Assembly: GCF_000024005.1 (NCBI RefSeq)
Contig: NC_013132.1
Location: 3,404,001-3,468,000, forward strand
Reading direction: 5' to 3'
Length of the DNA stretch: 64,000 bases
From: Chitinophaga pinensis DSM 2588
GTDB lineage: Bacteria > Bacteroidota > Bacteroidia > Chitinophagales > Chitinophagaceae
Shown here one piece after another: positions 53,855 through 61,173 of the stretch. The translations under genes were made by a program, and so were the position numbers. Numbering within the stretch: the stretch's first letter is position 1; each line of letters begins with the position of its first letter. The notes below the pieces were generated by a model. The model was not told the origin of the DNA. It did not search any database and was given only the letters and a program-made list of their open reading frames with translations.

Positions 53855-55384
53855 TTACTTTTCCATCGGAAATACAGGAAACAACAGATTTGTATTGCTG
53901 ATGAAAGCAATACGCCTACTGTCAGGCGACCAGGAAGGCGTATTGATCGTGCCCTGTCCTCCATAGAGATAGGCAATTACTTTCGCCGGGCCTCCCGTTG
54001 CCGGCATCAGCCGCAGATATACATGTTTATAGAAAGGGTGGTCCGATGCGTCTACTTCTTCCTTCAGAAAGGAGAGGAAAACGATCCATTTGCCATCCGG
54101 TGAGATATGCGGAAACCAGTTATGAAAGTCATCATTTGTTATCTGCGTCTGATTACTGCCATCAGGGGCCATACGCCAGATCTGCATCATACCGCTACGC
54201 ACGGAATTGAAATAAATGTACTTACCGTCGGGTGTATATTCGGGGCCGTCGTCAAGACCAGGTGCAGTCGTCAGCCGTACTTCTTCTCCACCCTTTGCAG
54301 GCACCCGGTATATGTCAAAGTCGTTGTTCCTTTGTCCGGTAAAGACCAGGTATTTCCCATCAGGCGACCAGCCATGCATATAAGACGGACCGACCTTATT
54401 GATACGAACGGGATCTCCGCCGGTATGTGGAACGACATATCCTACAGAAGCCCCGTTTTCTCCTTCACCGCTACTGATGGCCAGCATCTTTCCGTCAAAA
54501 GATAACACGTGATCATTGTTATTCTGTTTTGCTACACCGGTATTGATCGGTGAAGGTGTCCGGGTACGCAGGTCGAACTGATATAATTTCCCTTCTTTGT
54601 TATAGATCAGGGATTGGCCATCCTGGTTCCAGTTAGGCGCCTGTATAGATCCTGGCGTCTGATAAACGATGATACTATGCTGGGTGGCAATATCCATCAG
54701 TTCCAGCTGACTGCCTATATACTGTTTGTAAGCCTTCAGGTCCGCAGGTGCAGGTGCTGTCAGCCGTACATTGCTGAATACCGCTTTTTCTGTTACATCG
54801 GCGTTGTGTGAACAGACGAAAAGCCCTGCAAACACTTCATCGCCCAGAGGCATATCATCGAGTGTTTCACTACTAAAAGGAACGCCATTACGCGCAACGG
54901 ATAAGGTGTAGGTATTTCCTTTTCTTTCCAGCTGGACAATGTCCGCGCCACTCACACCGGTTTTGATCTCTTCTGTATTCGCGCCGCTGGTTTTTCTGTA
55001 CTGAAGAGAGGTGAGTCCGTCGCCGTGTACCACACCATTGACATGTTGTGCACCTGTATCCAGGCTACTACGTACCATCAGTCCCCATTTGCGGTGTGCT
55101 TCCTGACCTTTCCCGTTAAACTGTGCACGGGTACGTAAGATAAAATCACCTTTCATCTTTTTCCAGGCAAAATGACATTCATCGCTGCCAAACCACATGT
55201 TCGTACCGGCGCCGGTAATGGTGTATTGTTGTGTTTTGGGATCGTATTGCAGACTACCCGGATGTTTCACCTGACCAATATCGCCATGGGCGTCAAAGAT
55301 ACCGGTGTTTTGTGCCGCAAGGGGAACGGAAGAGAGGTTGAACAGCAATAGGGCCAATATCGCGAAGTACAATTGTTTACCCAT
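53855..55384 (-). CDS. Secreted TolB/PD40-type beta-propeller protein with concanavalin-like N-domain
   Basis: A 509-residue protein with a signal peptide (to ~residue 24, PLAAQ). Residues ~25-220 form a DUF1349-like concanavalin-type region; residues ~240-505 carry six or so WD40-like PD40 repeats ('SPDGKYLVFTG', 'TPDGKYIYFNS', 'SPDGKWIVFLS', 'SPDSRRIAFIS'), as in TolB. Such propellers mediate protein or sugar contact; no catalytic motif is seen. Convergent with the GH15 gene. Confidence 0.88.
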   Translation of the reverse strand: MGKQLYFAILALLLFNLSSVPLAAQNTGIFDAHGDIGQVKHPGSLQYDPKTQQYTITGAGTNMWFGSDECHFAWKKMKGDFILRTRAQFNGKGQEAHRKWGLMVRSSLDTGAQHVNGVVHGDGLTSLQYRKTSGANTEEIKTGVSGADIVQLERKGNTYTLSVARNGVPFSSETLDDMPLGDEVFAGLFVCSHNADVTEKAVFSNVRLTAPAPADLKAYKQYIGSQLELMDIATQHSIIVYQTPGSIQAPNWNQDGQSLIYNKEGKLYQFDLRTRTPSPINTGVAKQNNNDHVLSFDGKMLAISSGEGENGASVGYVVPHTGGDPVRINKVGPSYMHGWSPDGKYLVFTGQRNNDFDIYRVPAKGGEEVRLTTAPGLDDGPEYTPDGKYIYFNSVRSGMMQIWRMAPDGSNQTQITNDDFHNWFPHISPDGKWIVFLSFLKEEVDASDHPFYKHVYLRLMPATGGPAKVIAYLYGGQGTINTPSWSPDSRRIAFISNTNLLFPVFPMEK

Positions 55385-55477
55385 AAGGAACGAGTATAAA
55401 GTGTGAGTCGTGGAATTCGAAATCTCTTCTAATTTACTGATGTTTCTGTTGGAATGGAACAGGCGGAGGGGTATTAT

Positions 55478-55552
55478 GCACTATTAATTTGCATAGTGCG
55501 ATGATATACAATACAAGGGGGTATTAATCATTGATTACTACCCCTTTGTATT
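55478..55552. terminator. Two inverted repeats in a gene-free gap
   Basis: GCACTAT / ATAGTGC (55478-55499) and AATACAAGGGGGTA / TACCCCTTTGTATT (55510-55552) lie between the minus-strand HtrA-like stop (55570) and the next minus-strand start (55384). The second hairpin is the likely terminator of the HtrA-like gene; the T run on the minus side is weak. Confidence 0.5.
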
Positions 55553-55569
55553 TTCATGTGGTGTGATGA

Positions 55570-56496
55570 TCAGTCGCCTCTTTCAACAGGTGTAATGCGT
55601 AGCTCCAGGAGGGTATTATCCCTGATCACGTTGATATACTGGAACTGTCCGATCTTATCAGAAGTGAGCATTTTGAAGAACTGGTCGGCTGTTTCTACCA
55701 GGTGGTCATTGAACTGGAAAATAATGTCGCCATTCAGGATACCGGCTTTGGCCGCCGGACTGTAACGTTCTACATTAGATACAAACAGCGCCTGTTTGTT
55801 CCGGATCTGGTGAATACTGCGTAAACGGGGTACCAGGTCTATCTGTTGCATGGCAACGCCGATATAGGCCCGTTTTACTTTCCCGAAACGGATCAGCTGA
55901 TTGGCGATAGCTTTGGCGGTATTGATACTGATCGCAAAGCAGAGTCCCTGTGCACCCATAATCACGGCAGTATTGACACCGATTACTTCGCCTTCACTGT
56001 TGATAAGCGGTCCGCCGGAATTGCCGGGATTCAGCGCTGCATCTGTCTGTATCATTGCATCCATTGTAACGCCGTTTTGTCCTTGTAGCGACCTGCCGAC
56101 TGCACTGATCACACCGGCAGTTACCGTATGCTGGAAGCCCAGTGGGTTCCCGATGGCAATGGCCAGTTGTCCGATTTTCAGATCATCGGAATCGCCCAGT
56201 TTTACCGTCGCAAACTCCCCTGCGTCAATCTTCAATATGGCCAGATCGGTAGGCACGTCCTGCCCTGCCAGGGTAGCCGTATATTCACGTCCATCCTGCA
56301 GCCGCACTTTCAGACGGGTGGCGCCATTGATGACGTGACTGTTGGTGAACAGGTAACCGTCAGACGAGAAGAGAAATCCGGATCCTGTTCCGGATACCGT
56401 TTCCTGGTTACCACGACGTTCCAACCGTTCTATTTTGACAACTGCGGGACTGGCTTTCTCGACAGCGTCAATGATGAGTTGAGAATATGCATCCAT
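55570..56496 (-). CDS. HtrA/DegP-type (S1C) serine protease with PDZ domain, no signal peptide
   Basis: A 308-residue trypsin-like protease with an intact triad: H54 ('TNSHVI'), D84 ('PTDLAILKI') and S160 ('NPGNSGGPL'). A PDZ domain occupies about residues 215-305. Family members usually carry a signal peptide or membrane anchor; here the N-terminus (MDAYSQLIIDAVEKA) has neither, so it may act in the cytoplasm. Substrate unknown. Confidence 0.92.
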   Translation of the reverse strand: MDAYSQLIIDAVEKASPAVVKIERLERRGNQETVSGTGSGFLFSSDGYLFTNSHVINGATRLKVRLQDGREYTATLAGQDVPTDLAILKIDAGEFATVKLGDSDDLKIGQLAIAIGNPLGFQHTVTAGVISAVGRSLQGQNGVTMDAMIQTDAALNPGNSGGPLINSEGEVIGVNTAVIMGAQGLCFAISINTAKAIANQLIRFGKVKRAYIGVAMQQIDLVPRLRSIHQIRNKQALFVSNVERYSPAAKAGILNGDIIFQFNDHLVETADQFFKMLTSDKIGQFQYINVIRDNTLLELRITPVERGD

Positions 56497-56651
56497 AGTT
56501 TTAATAAAATCGATTTATAATGGCACATCAAATACCCTACCCTGGAAAAATCGGGGTCAGTATGGCAGCAGAAGGAGGAATTTATAAGGAAAAACCTGCC
56601 AGAAGGCTGGCCGGAATAGGGGAGAGACGACGCAAAGTCAGGTTTACACTG

Positions 56652-57644
56652 TTAGGTGTGCAGCGCACTTTTGAAGCGTTTTCTGTACTCAGAAGGCGTT
56701 GCTTCCATGACCCGCAGGAATACCTTGCGCATATTGTCTGCATTACCGAAGCCACTTTGTAAGGCGATTTCTGCCTGGGTCAGTTTCTTTTCCGTCAGAC
56801 TTCTGCAGGCCAGTTCGACACGCAGTTTTTCAATATACCTGGCAGGGGTAATATGCAATTCCTGTACAAATATCCGGGCGAAATTACGGGGACTCATGGC
56901 AGCTTCCTGTGCCAGTCGCTCGACGCTGATCTCTTCATGGAGATGCGTCTGCAGCCAGGACAACGCATTGTTGATGGGTGTATAGTCCGTAGCCTGTGCC
57001 GCCAGCATGGTACTATATTGTGATTGATTACCGGGACGTTTAAGAAAGAGGACCATTTGTCTGGCAATGTCCAGCGCAAATGTCCTCCCCATGTCTTCTT
57101 CTACCAGTGCCAGCGCCAGGTCCATTCCGGTGGTAACGCCGGCGGAAGTATAAATGTGTCCGTCTTTTACAAAGACGGGGGTATGCTCTACCAGTACGTC
57201 CGGATACTTTTCTTTCATCTTTTGGCAGAGCCGCCAGTGAGTAGTAGCTCTTTTGCCATTTAATACGCCTGCCTGTGCCAGCATAAAAGAACCAGAACAA
57301 ACGGAACCGATCCGCCGTACCCGGTTGGCTTGCGCGCCTATCCACGGAAGCAGATTGGGATGTAATGGCTGATCATCATCCGCAGGAATACCGGAAAGGA
57401 TCAGTGTATCGATGGGGTAGTTGATTTCTTCGAAAGTTGATTCACACAATATCGGCAGGAAAGATGAAGTGACGATCTGCCTCGTGGCTTCACCGGATAC
57501 AGTATGTACGATATATTGCAGATGATGATCCATTTTAGTCTGTTCTGCCGCTGCTCTGCTGAATACTTCCATGGGTCCTGCCATGTCCATCAATGCGGAA
57601 TTGGAAGGCACCAGTATGACGATATGTTTCTCTTCTTTGCTCAT
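56652..57644 (-). CDS. GlxA-family transcriptional regulator (DJ-1/PfpI + AraC HTH)
   Basis: A 330-residue regulator: residues ~5-190 form a DJ-1/PfpI-like domain ('SVCSGSFMLAQAGVLNGKRATTHW' marks the nucleophile-elbow region), residues ~225-325 an AraC double HTH ('LTQAEIALQSGFGNADNMRKVFLRVMEATPSEYRKRF'). Members control amine or stress genes. It is divergent from the epoxide-hydrolase-like gene, which is a plausible target. Confidence 0.92.
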   Translation of the reverse strand: MSKEEKHIVILVPSNSALMDMAGPMEVFSRAAAEQTKMDHHLQYIVHTVSGEATRQIVTSSFLPILCESTFEEINYPIDTLILSGIPADDDQPLHPNLLPWIGAQANRVRRIGSVCSGSFMLAQAGVLNGKRATTHWRLCQKMKEKYPDVLVEHTPVFVKDGHIYTSAGVTTGMDLALALVEEDMGRTFALDIARQMVLFLKRPGNQSQYSTMLAAQATDYTPINNALSWLQTHLHEEISVERLAQEAAMSPRNFARIFVQELHITPARYIEKLRVELACRSLTEKKLTQAEIALQSGFGNADNMRKVFLRVMEATPSEYRKRFKSALHT

Positions 57645-57724
57645 GGTAGATCTGTAATATAGCGACCGTCAGCATTGGCAGAAATGAACGGTTTTTTGTC
57701 TTCCTGTCCGGACGGTCGCGGGCC

Positions 57725-57732
57725 TAAATTTG
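57725..57732 (+). promoter_or_regulatory. Candidate -7 box TAAATTTG
   Basis: Exact TAnnTTTG match only 4 bp before the ATG at 57737. If used, the transcript would be leaderless or nearly so. Confidence 0.4.
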
Positions 57733-57736
57733 CGGT

Positions 57737-58645
57737 ATGAGACACCTGATGATTCTTACAGCACTAATCCCATTTTTATCCGTTAGCACAATGAAAGCAC
57801 AAATGCCTGAAGCAAAATTTATAGAGATCGAAAGTACAAAGCTTTGTTATTATGAACAAGGTCAGGGAGACGTCATTCTGTTATTGCATGGCTGGCCACA
57901 GACCTCCTACGTCTGGCGGAAAGTAATGCCATTACTGGCGAAGCATAACAGGGTTATTGCAGTGGACCTGCCCGGACTGGGTAACAGTGGTCTGGCGCCG
58001 GCTTATAATACAAAAGCTGTAGCGGCATTGATCAGTCGTTTTATCAGCCAGCTCCACATCAGCAAGGTACACCTGGTATCTCATGATGTAGGCAGCTGGG
58101 TGGCCGTATCATTTGCATTGAACCATGAAGCACAGCTCAATACCCTGACAGTCATCGATGCAGCAATACCCGGACTGATGTCAGAAGCCGTATTCAAACC
58201 GGAAAATGCGCAGAAAATCTGGCAGTTCTATTTCCATGCGGTAAGCGATATTCCGGAGTTACTGGTAGAAGGAAAGGAGAAAGCGTATTTATCCTGGTAT
58301 TTCTCCAACAAATCCTTTGTTAAAACGGCCATCAATGAGCAGGACCAGGACGAATATGTACGGGCTTATACGGGTATAGAACGTTTGAAACAGGGTTTTG
58401 CCTATTACAGGGCATTTACAGCCAGTGCACAGCATAACAGGGCAGATCTGCACCGTTTACAGGTACCGGTACTGGCCCTGGGCGGACAATATGCACTTGG
58501 CGAACAGATAGGCAATGCTTTACAACAGCTGGCAACGCCGGAAGTGATCGTGGTGAAAGATGCAGGGCATTATGTGCCGGAAGAGCAACCCGGGGAAACA
58601 GTACGTTGTATCAGGAACATGATAGACCGTTTTGAAGCAAAGTAA
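57737..58645 (+). CDS. Secreted alpha/beta-hydrolase, epoxide-hydrolase/dehalogenase-like
   Basis: A 302-residue enzyme with a short signal peptide (cleavage near KAQ, residue 22). HGWPQTS at 51-57 is the oxyanion motif; the nucleophile is Asp117 in 'SHDVGSW', as in epoxide hydrolases and haloalkane dehalogenases, and the catalytic His lies in 'DAGHYVPEEQP'. It probably opens epoxides or similar electrophiles in the periplasm. Divergent from the GlxA-type regulator. Confidence 0.9.
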   Translation: MRHLMILTALIPFLSVSTMKAQMPEAKFIEIESTKLCYYEQGQGDVILLLHGWPQTSYVWRKVMPLLAKHNRVIAVDLPGLGNSGLAPAYNTKAVAALISRFISQLHISKVHLVSHDVGSWVAVSFALNHEAQLNTLTVIDAAIPGLMSEAVFKPENAQKIWQFYFHAVSDIPELLVEGKEKAYLSWYFSNKSFVKTAINEQDQDEYVRAYTGIERLKQGFAYYRAFTASAQHNRADLHRLQVPVLALGGQYALGEQIGNALQQLATPEVIVVKDAGHYVPEEQPGETVRCIRNMIDRFEAK

Positions 58646-58725
58646 AGCGGTATCACCGGGAGTCTGGTAAATAAAATATATATTCGTTTTGTTTTCCGGA
58701 CTTCCGGTATTAATCCCCTGTTACT

Positions 58726-58875
58726 ATGGCATATAAAAGAAAAGGACATCTTACTACTGCTACTGAAAGATGGAAACATTTAAGACCGCTTTTACATAGA
58801 ATATACTGGAAGAAAGAGCGTAAAGCCGGCAAGACGATGGTCAGATTAGAACTGGCGGAACGCCAGCGGGCCTGA
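58726..58875 (+). CDS. Small basic protein (49 aa)
   Basis: ATG 58726 to TGA 58873-58875 encodes 49 residues, about one third Lys/Arg/His, beginning MAYKRKGHLTTATERWKHL and ending LAERQRA. No signal peptide or membrane segment. The base composition and basic pattern look like a real nucleic-acid-associated small protein, but the family is unknown. Confidence 0.5.
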   Translation: MAYKRKGHLTTATERWKHLRPLLHRIYWKKERKAGKTMVRLELAERQRA

Positions 58876-58976
58876 GTTATCTGCCATCAGTGTATCGCAT
58901 CCACTTATTATCCTTCATCGTCCACTTCACTAACAATACACCAGTTGTATTGCTGTATCCCTGTCACGGTTCATGA

Positions 58977-59180
58977 CGGGATCTTTCCTCTTCAAACTAC
59001 ATTATAGTCGGTTCATCAGATGTGGCAGGCAAAGCCTGGAAGAAAGTGCAATATTTGCCGCAGACTAAAAATTTAACAGTTCTAACAATTGCTTCATCAG
59101 CGATTGATACAGTTGTAGGTTTAAGCAGTACACCGGCTATTCCTGGCTGGTGTCTTTATTTTTATAAGGCGGTATTATAG
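58977..59180 (+). pseudogene. Start-less open frame, possible gene remnant
   Basis: 68 sense codons without a start, ending in TAG at 59178-59180. The translation ('NYIIVGSSDVAGKAWKKVQYL' ... 'GLSSTPAIPGWCLYFYKAVL') looks protein-like, and the same frame continues upstream of a TGA (58974-58976) as 'FTNNTPVVLLYPCHGS'. It may be the decayed 3' end of a secreted-protein gene. It overlaps the 3' end of the HxlR gene on the other strand. Confidence 0.25.
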
Positions 59181-59528
59181 CTGGCCAATGATCATTTTCT
59201 TATGATGTTTACCCCACCTGATCATTTCATTGATCAATACACCGTATTCTTTCGCGTATTCGGTAAACTCATATTCTACCAGTGTCGGTACATTCGGATC
59301 GACGGTGCGGGTGATCAGTTTATTGTCCTCAAGCTCCCGCAGACTTCTCGACAACATCCTCGTGGTGATACCCGGTATGCTCCGCTCGATCTCTTTGAAG
59401 TGGTTATTGCCGTTACAGATGGAATGTATAATAGGCAGTTTCCACTTGCCACCGATCACATAGATGGTGTCCTGCAGGGCTTTAATGTCCTCCTCGGTTT
59501 GCTGTACTTTGATGCATTGATCTTTCAT
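59175..59528 (-). CDS. HxlR-family transcriptional regulator
   Basis: A 117-residue winged-helix protein of HxlR type: 'GGKWKLPIIHSICNGNNHFKEIERSIPGITTRMLSRSLRELEDNKLI' (about 26-73) is the signature. A Cys is at residue 5. HxlR proteins sense redox or electrophilic compounds and repress divergent genes. It is divergent from the oxidoreductase gene across an 81-bp spacer with an inverted repeat. Confidence 0.92.
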   Translation of the reverse strand: MKDQCIKVQQTEEDIKALQDTIYVIGGKWKLPIIHSICNGNNHFKEIERSIPGITTRMLSRSLRELEDNKLITRTVDPNVPTLVEYEFTEYAKEYGVLINEMIRWGKHHKKMIIGQL

Positions 59529-59556
59529 GGTATGGTATCATCCGTGATACTGCTGA

Positions 59557-59586
59557 CAAAGGTATAGCAAGTTGAAGATACCTTTG
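59557..59586. promoter_or_regulatory. Divergent promoter/operator: mirrored TACCTTTG boxes
   Basis: CAAAGGTAT (59557-59565) and ATACCTTTG (59578-59586) are a perfect 9-bp inverted repeat with a 12-bp spacer. Each arm is a TAnnTTTG box facing outward, one per divergent gene. A single bound HxlR dimer could control both promoters. Confidence 0.6.
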
Positions 59587-59609
59587 ATATCGAAAATGAT
59601 GAATGTAAT

Positions 59610-60704
59610 ATGAACGCAAATAAAACAAGGGTCGGTATTATCGGCGCAAGCGAAAAAAGAGGATGGGCTGCCTGGGCCCACATCCCGGCATTGAAGACAT
59701 TACCAGACTATGAGATCAGTGCATTGTTTACTTCAAAAATGGAGCATACGGATACTTTAAAAACTGCTTTTGATGTTCCCCTGGTCTATAATGAAATACA
59801 GGAACTGGTACACAGTAAAGCGGTAGATATGATACTGGTGGCGGTAAAAGTACCTTCTCATTTCGAACTGATCAGCGCTGCCGCGGCTGCCGGAAAAGAC
59901 GTCTTTAGTGAATGGCCTTTAGGCCGGAACCTGCAGGAGGCGGAAGCCCTGACTGCCCTGGTAAAGGAAAAAGGGGTAAAAGGCTTTGTAGGCTTACAAT
60001 CCCGGTCGGTGCCGGCGGTACGGTTTATCAGGGACTATATTGCGCAGGGGCATATCGGAGAGGTGTTGTCTACCACCATGGTAGGTGCTGGCATTCTCTA
60101 TGGCGCGGCCATAGATCAGGCGAATACTTATATCGTTAATCCGGAAACAGGCGCTGGTTTATTACCGGTGATCTTTTCCAATGCGGTGGATGCCCTGTGT
60201 CATGTACTGGGGGAGTTTACAAGCCTTTCTGCAACTACAGCTATCAGGAGAACAAAGACGATGGTAATAGAAACAGGAGAGGAAATCCCTGCCAATACGC
60301 CGGATCAGGTGGCTGTAAGCGGCATCCTGGAAAGCGGCGCTGTGGCGACGGCTCATTTCAGGGGAGGTACGCTGCCAGGTACCAATTTCCTATGGGAAAT
60401 CAACGGTACAAAAGGCGATATCCAGATTACAGCCCCTGGGGCTAGTCTGGCGGTGTTTGACCTGAACGTTAAAGCCAGTAAAGGAGAAAACGGTCCGCTG
60501 GAAGAACTGATAATTCCGGCGGAATATAACCTGATCCCGGACGGCTCTCTGGGACCGATCCCTACCAATACCGGACAGAACTACCCCCTGATTCTTTCCG
60601 GTCAGGCGCCTACCTTCCAGGATGCCATGATCAGACATAGAATGATCCACGCCATAGAGACGTCCGCACAAACGGGCGAAAGGCAATCGTATGATTTTAG
60701 ATAG
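59610..60704 (+). CDS. Gfo/Idh/MocA-family oxidoreductase
   Basis: A 364-residue NAD(P)-dependent oxidoreductase: N-terminal Rossmann domain ('TRVGIIGASEKRGWAAWAHIPALKTL', a variant of GxGxxG), then 'VKVPSHFELISAAAAAGKDVFSEWPLGRNLQEAEAL' where 'SEWP' replaces the usual 'EKP', and a C-terminal domain with 'GLQSRSVPAVRFIRDYIAQGHIGEV'. Members act on sugars or related polyols; closeness to the Gal80-like branch is a guess. Likely induced through the divergent HxlR regulator. Confidence 0.9.
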   Translation: MNANKTRVGIIGASEKRGWAAWAHIPALKTLPDYEISALFTSKMEHTDTLKTAFDVPLVYNEIQELVHSKAVDMILVAVKVPSHFELISAAAAAGKDVFSEWPLGRNLQEAEALTALVKEKGVKGFVGLQSRSVPAVRFIRDYIAQGHIGEVLSTTMVGAGILYGAAIDQANTYIVNPETGAGLLPVIFSNAVDALCHVLGEFTSLSATTAIRRTKTMVIETGEEIPANTPDQVAVSGILESGAVATAHFRGGTLPGTNFLWEINGTKGDIQITAPGASLAVFDLNVKASKGENGPLEELIIPAEYNLIPDGSLGPIPTNTGQNYPLILSGQAPTFQDAMIRHRMIHAIETSAQTGERQSYDFR

Positions 60705-61144
60705 ATGTCGACAGACGTAATGCTGCCCCTGGAGAAGGAGGTGGCGGTGCATATGTAACCAGTCTTAGGCAGATCGGTATTGTGCAGATCGGTCAGTCGG
60801 GTAAAGAAACAAGTAGTTATGCTATTCCAAAGAGACAGTCTGTAGACGGGGCAATCGATATGTGGTATCAGTTCCGCCGTCCGCATTATGACTGGACTTT
60901 CCGTGGTAGTAAATTCAGTAGCAATTATAACAATATCGGAGGCTTTTTCTCCTATAATTATATTTTAGCCAATAAGAGGGGCTACGTAGTCTATAACGAC
61001 TTTATAGACAATGTAGAGAGCGATGACGAAGATTATCGTAAAATAAAGAAAATGAGATCCATCAGCGATGCTAATACAATATATGCCATCTACGATGCGG
61101 AAGAGGGTATAAGAATGTTATTGATAAATTGTGATTGTCTTTAA
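60704..61144 (+). pseudogene. Orphan reading frame without a plausible start (possible gene fragment)
   Basis: The frame is open from directly after the oxidoreductase stop to TAA at 61142-61144 (146 codons) but has no ATG near its 5' end; GTG 60782 is the first alternative start. The translation has a Gly-rich stretch ('PGEGGGGAYVTSLRQIG') followed by 'WYQFRRPHYDWTFRGSKF' and 'RGYVVYNDFIDN'. It looks coding but truncated at the junction with the oxidoreductase gene. Family not recognised. Confidence 0.4.
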
Positions 61145-61173
61145 TCTCCAGCATCTCAATATCGTCAACAGGT

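Noticed and set aside
56520..56762. Plus-strand 80-codon frame between the HtrA-like and GlxA-type genes
   Set aside because: Overlaps the 3' end of the GlxA-type gene and shows no protein-like features.
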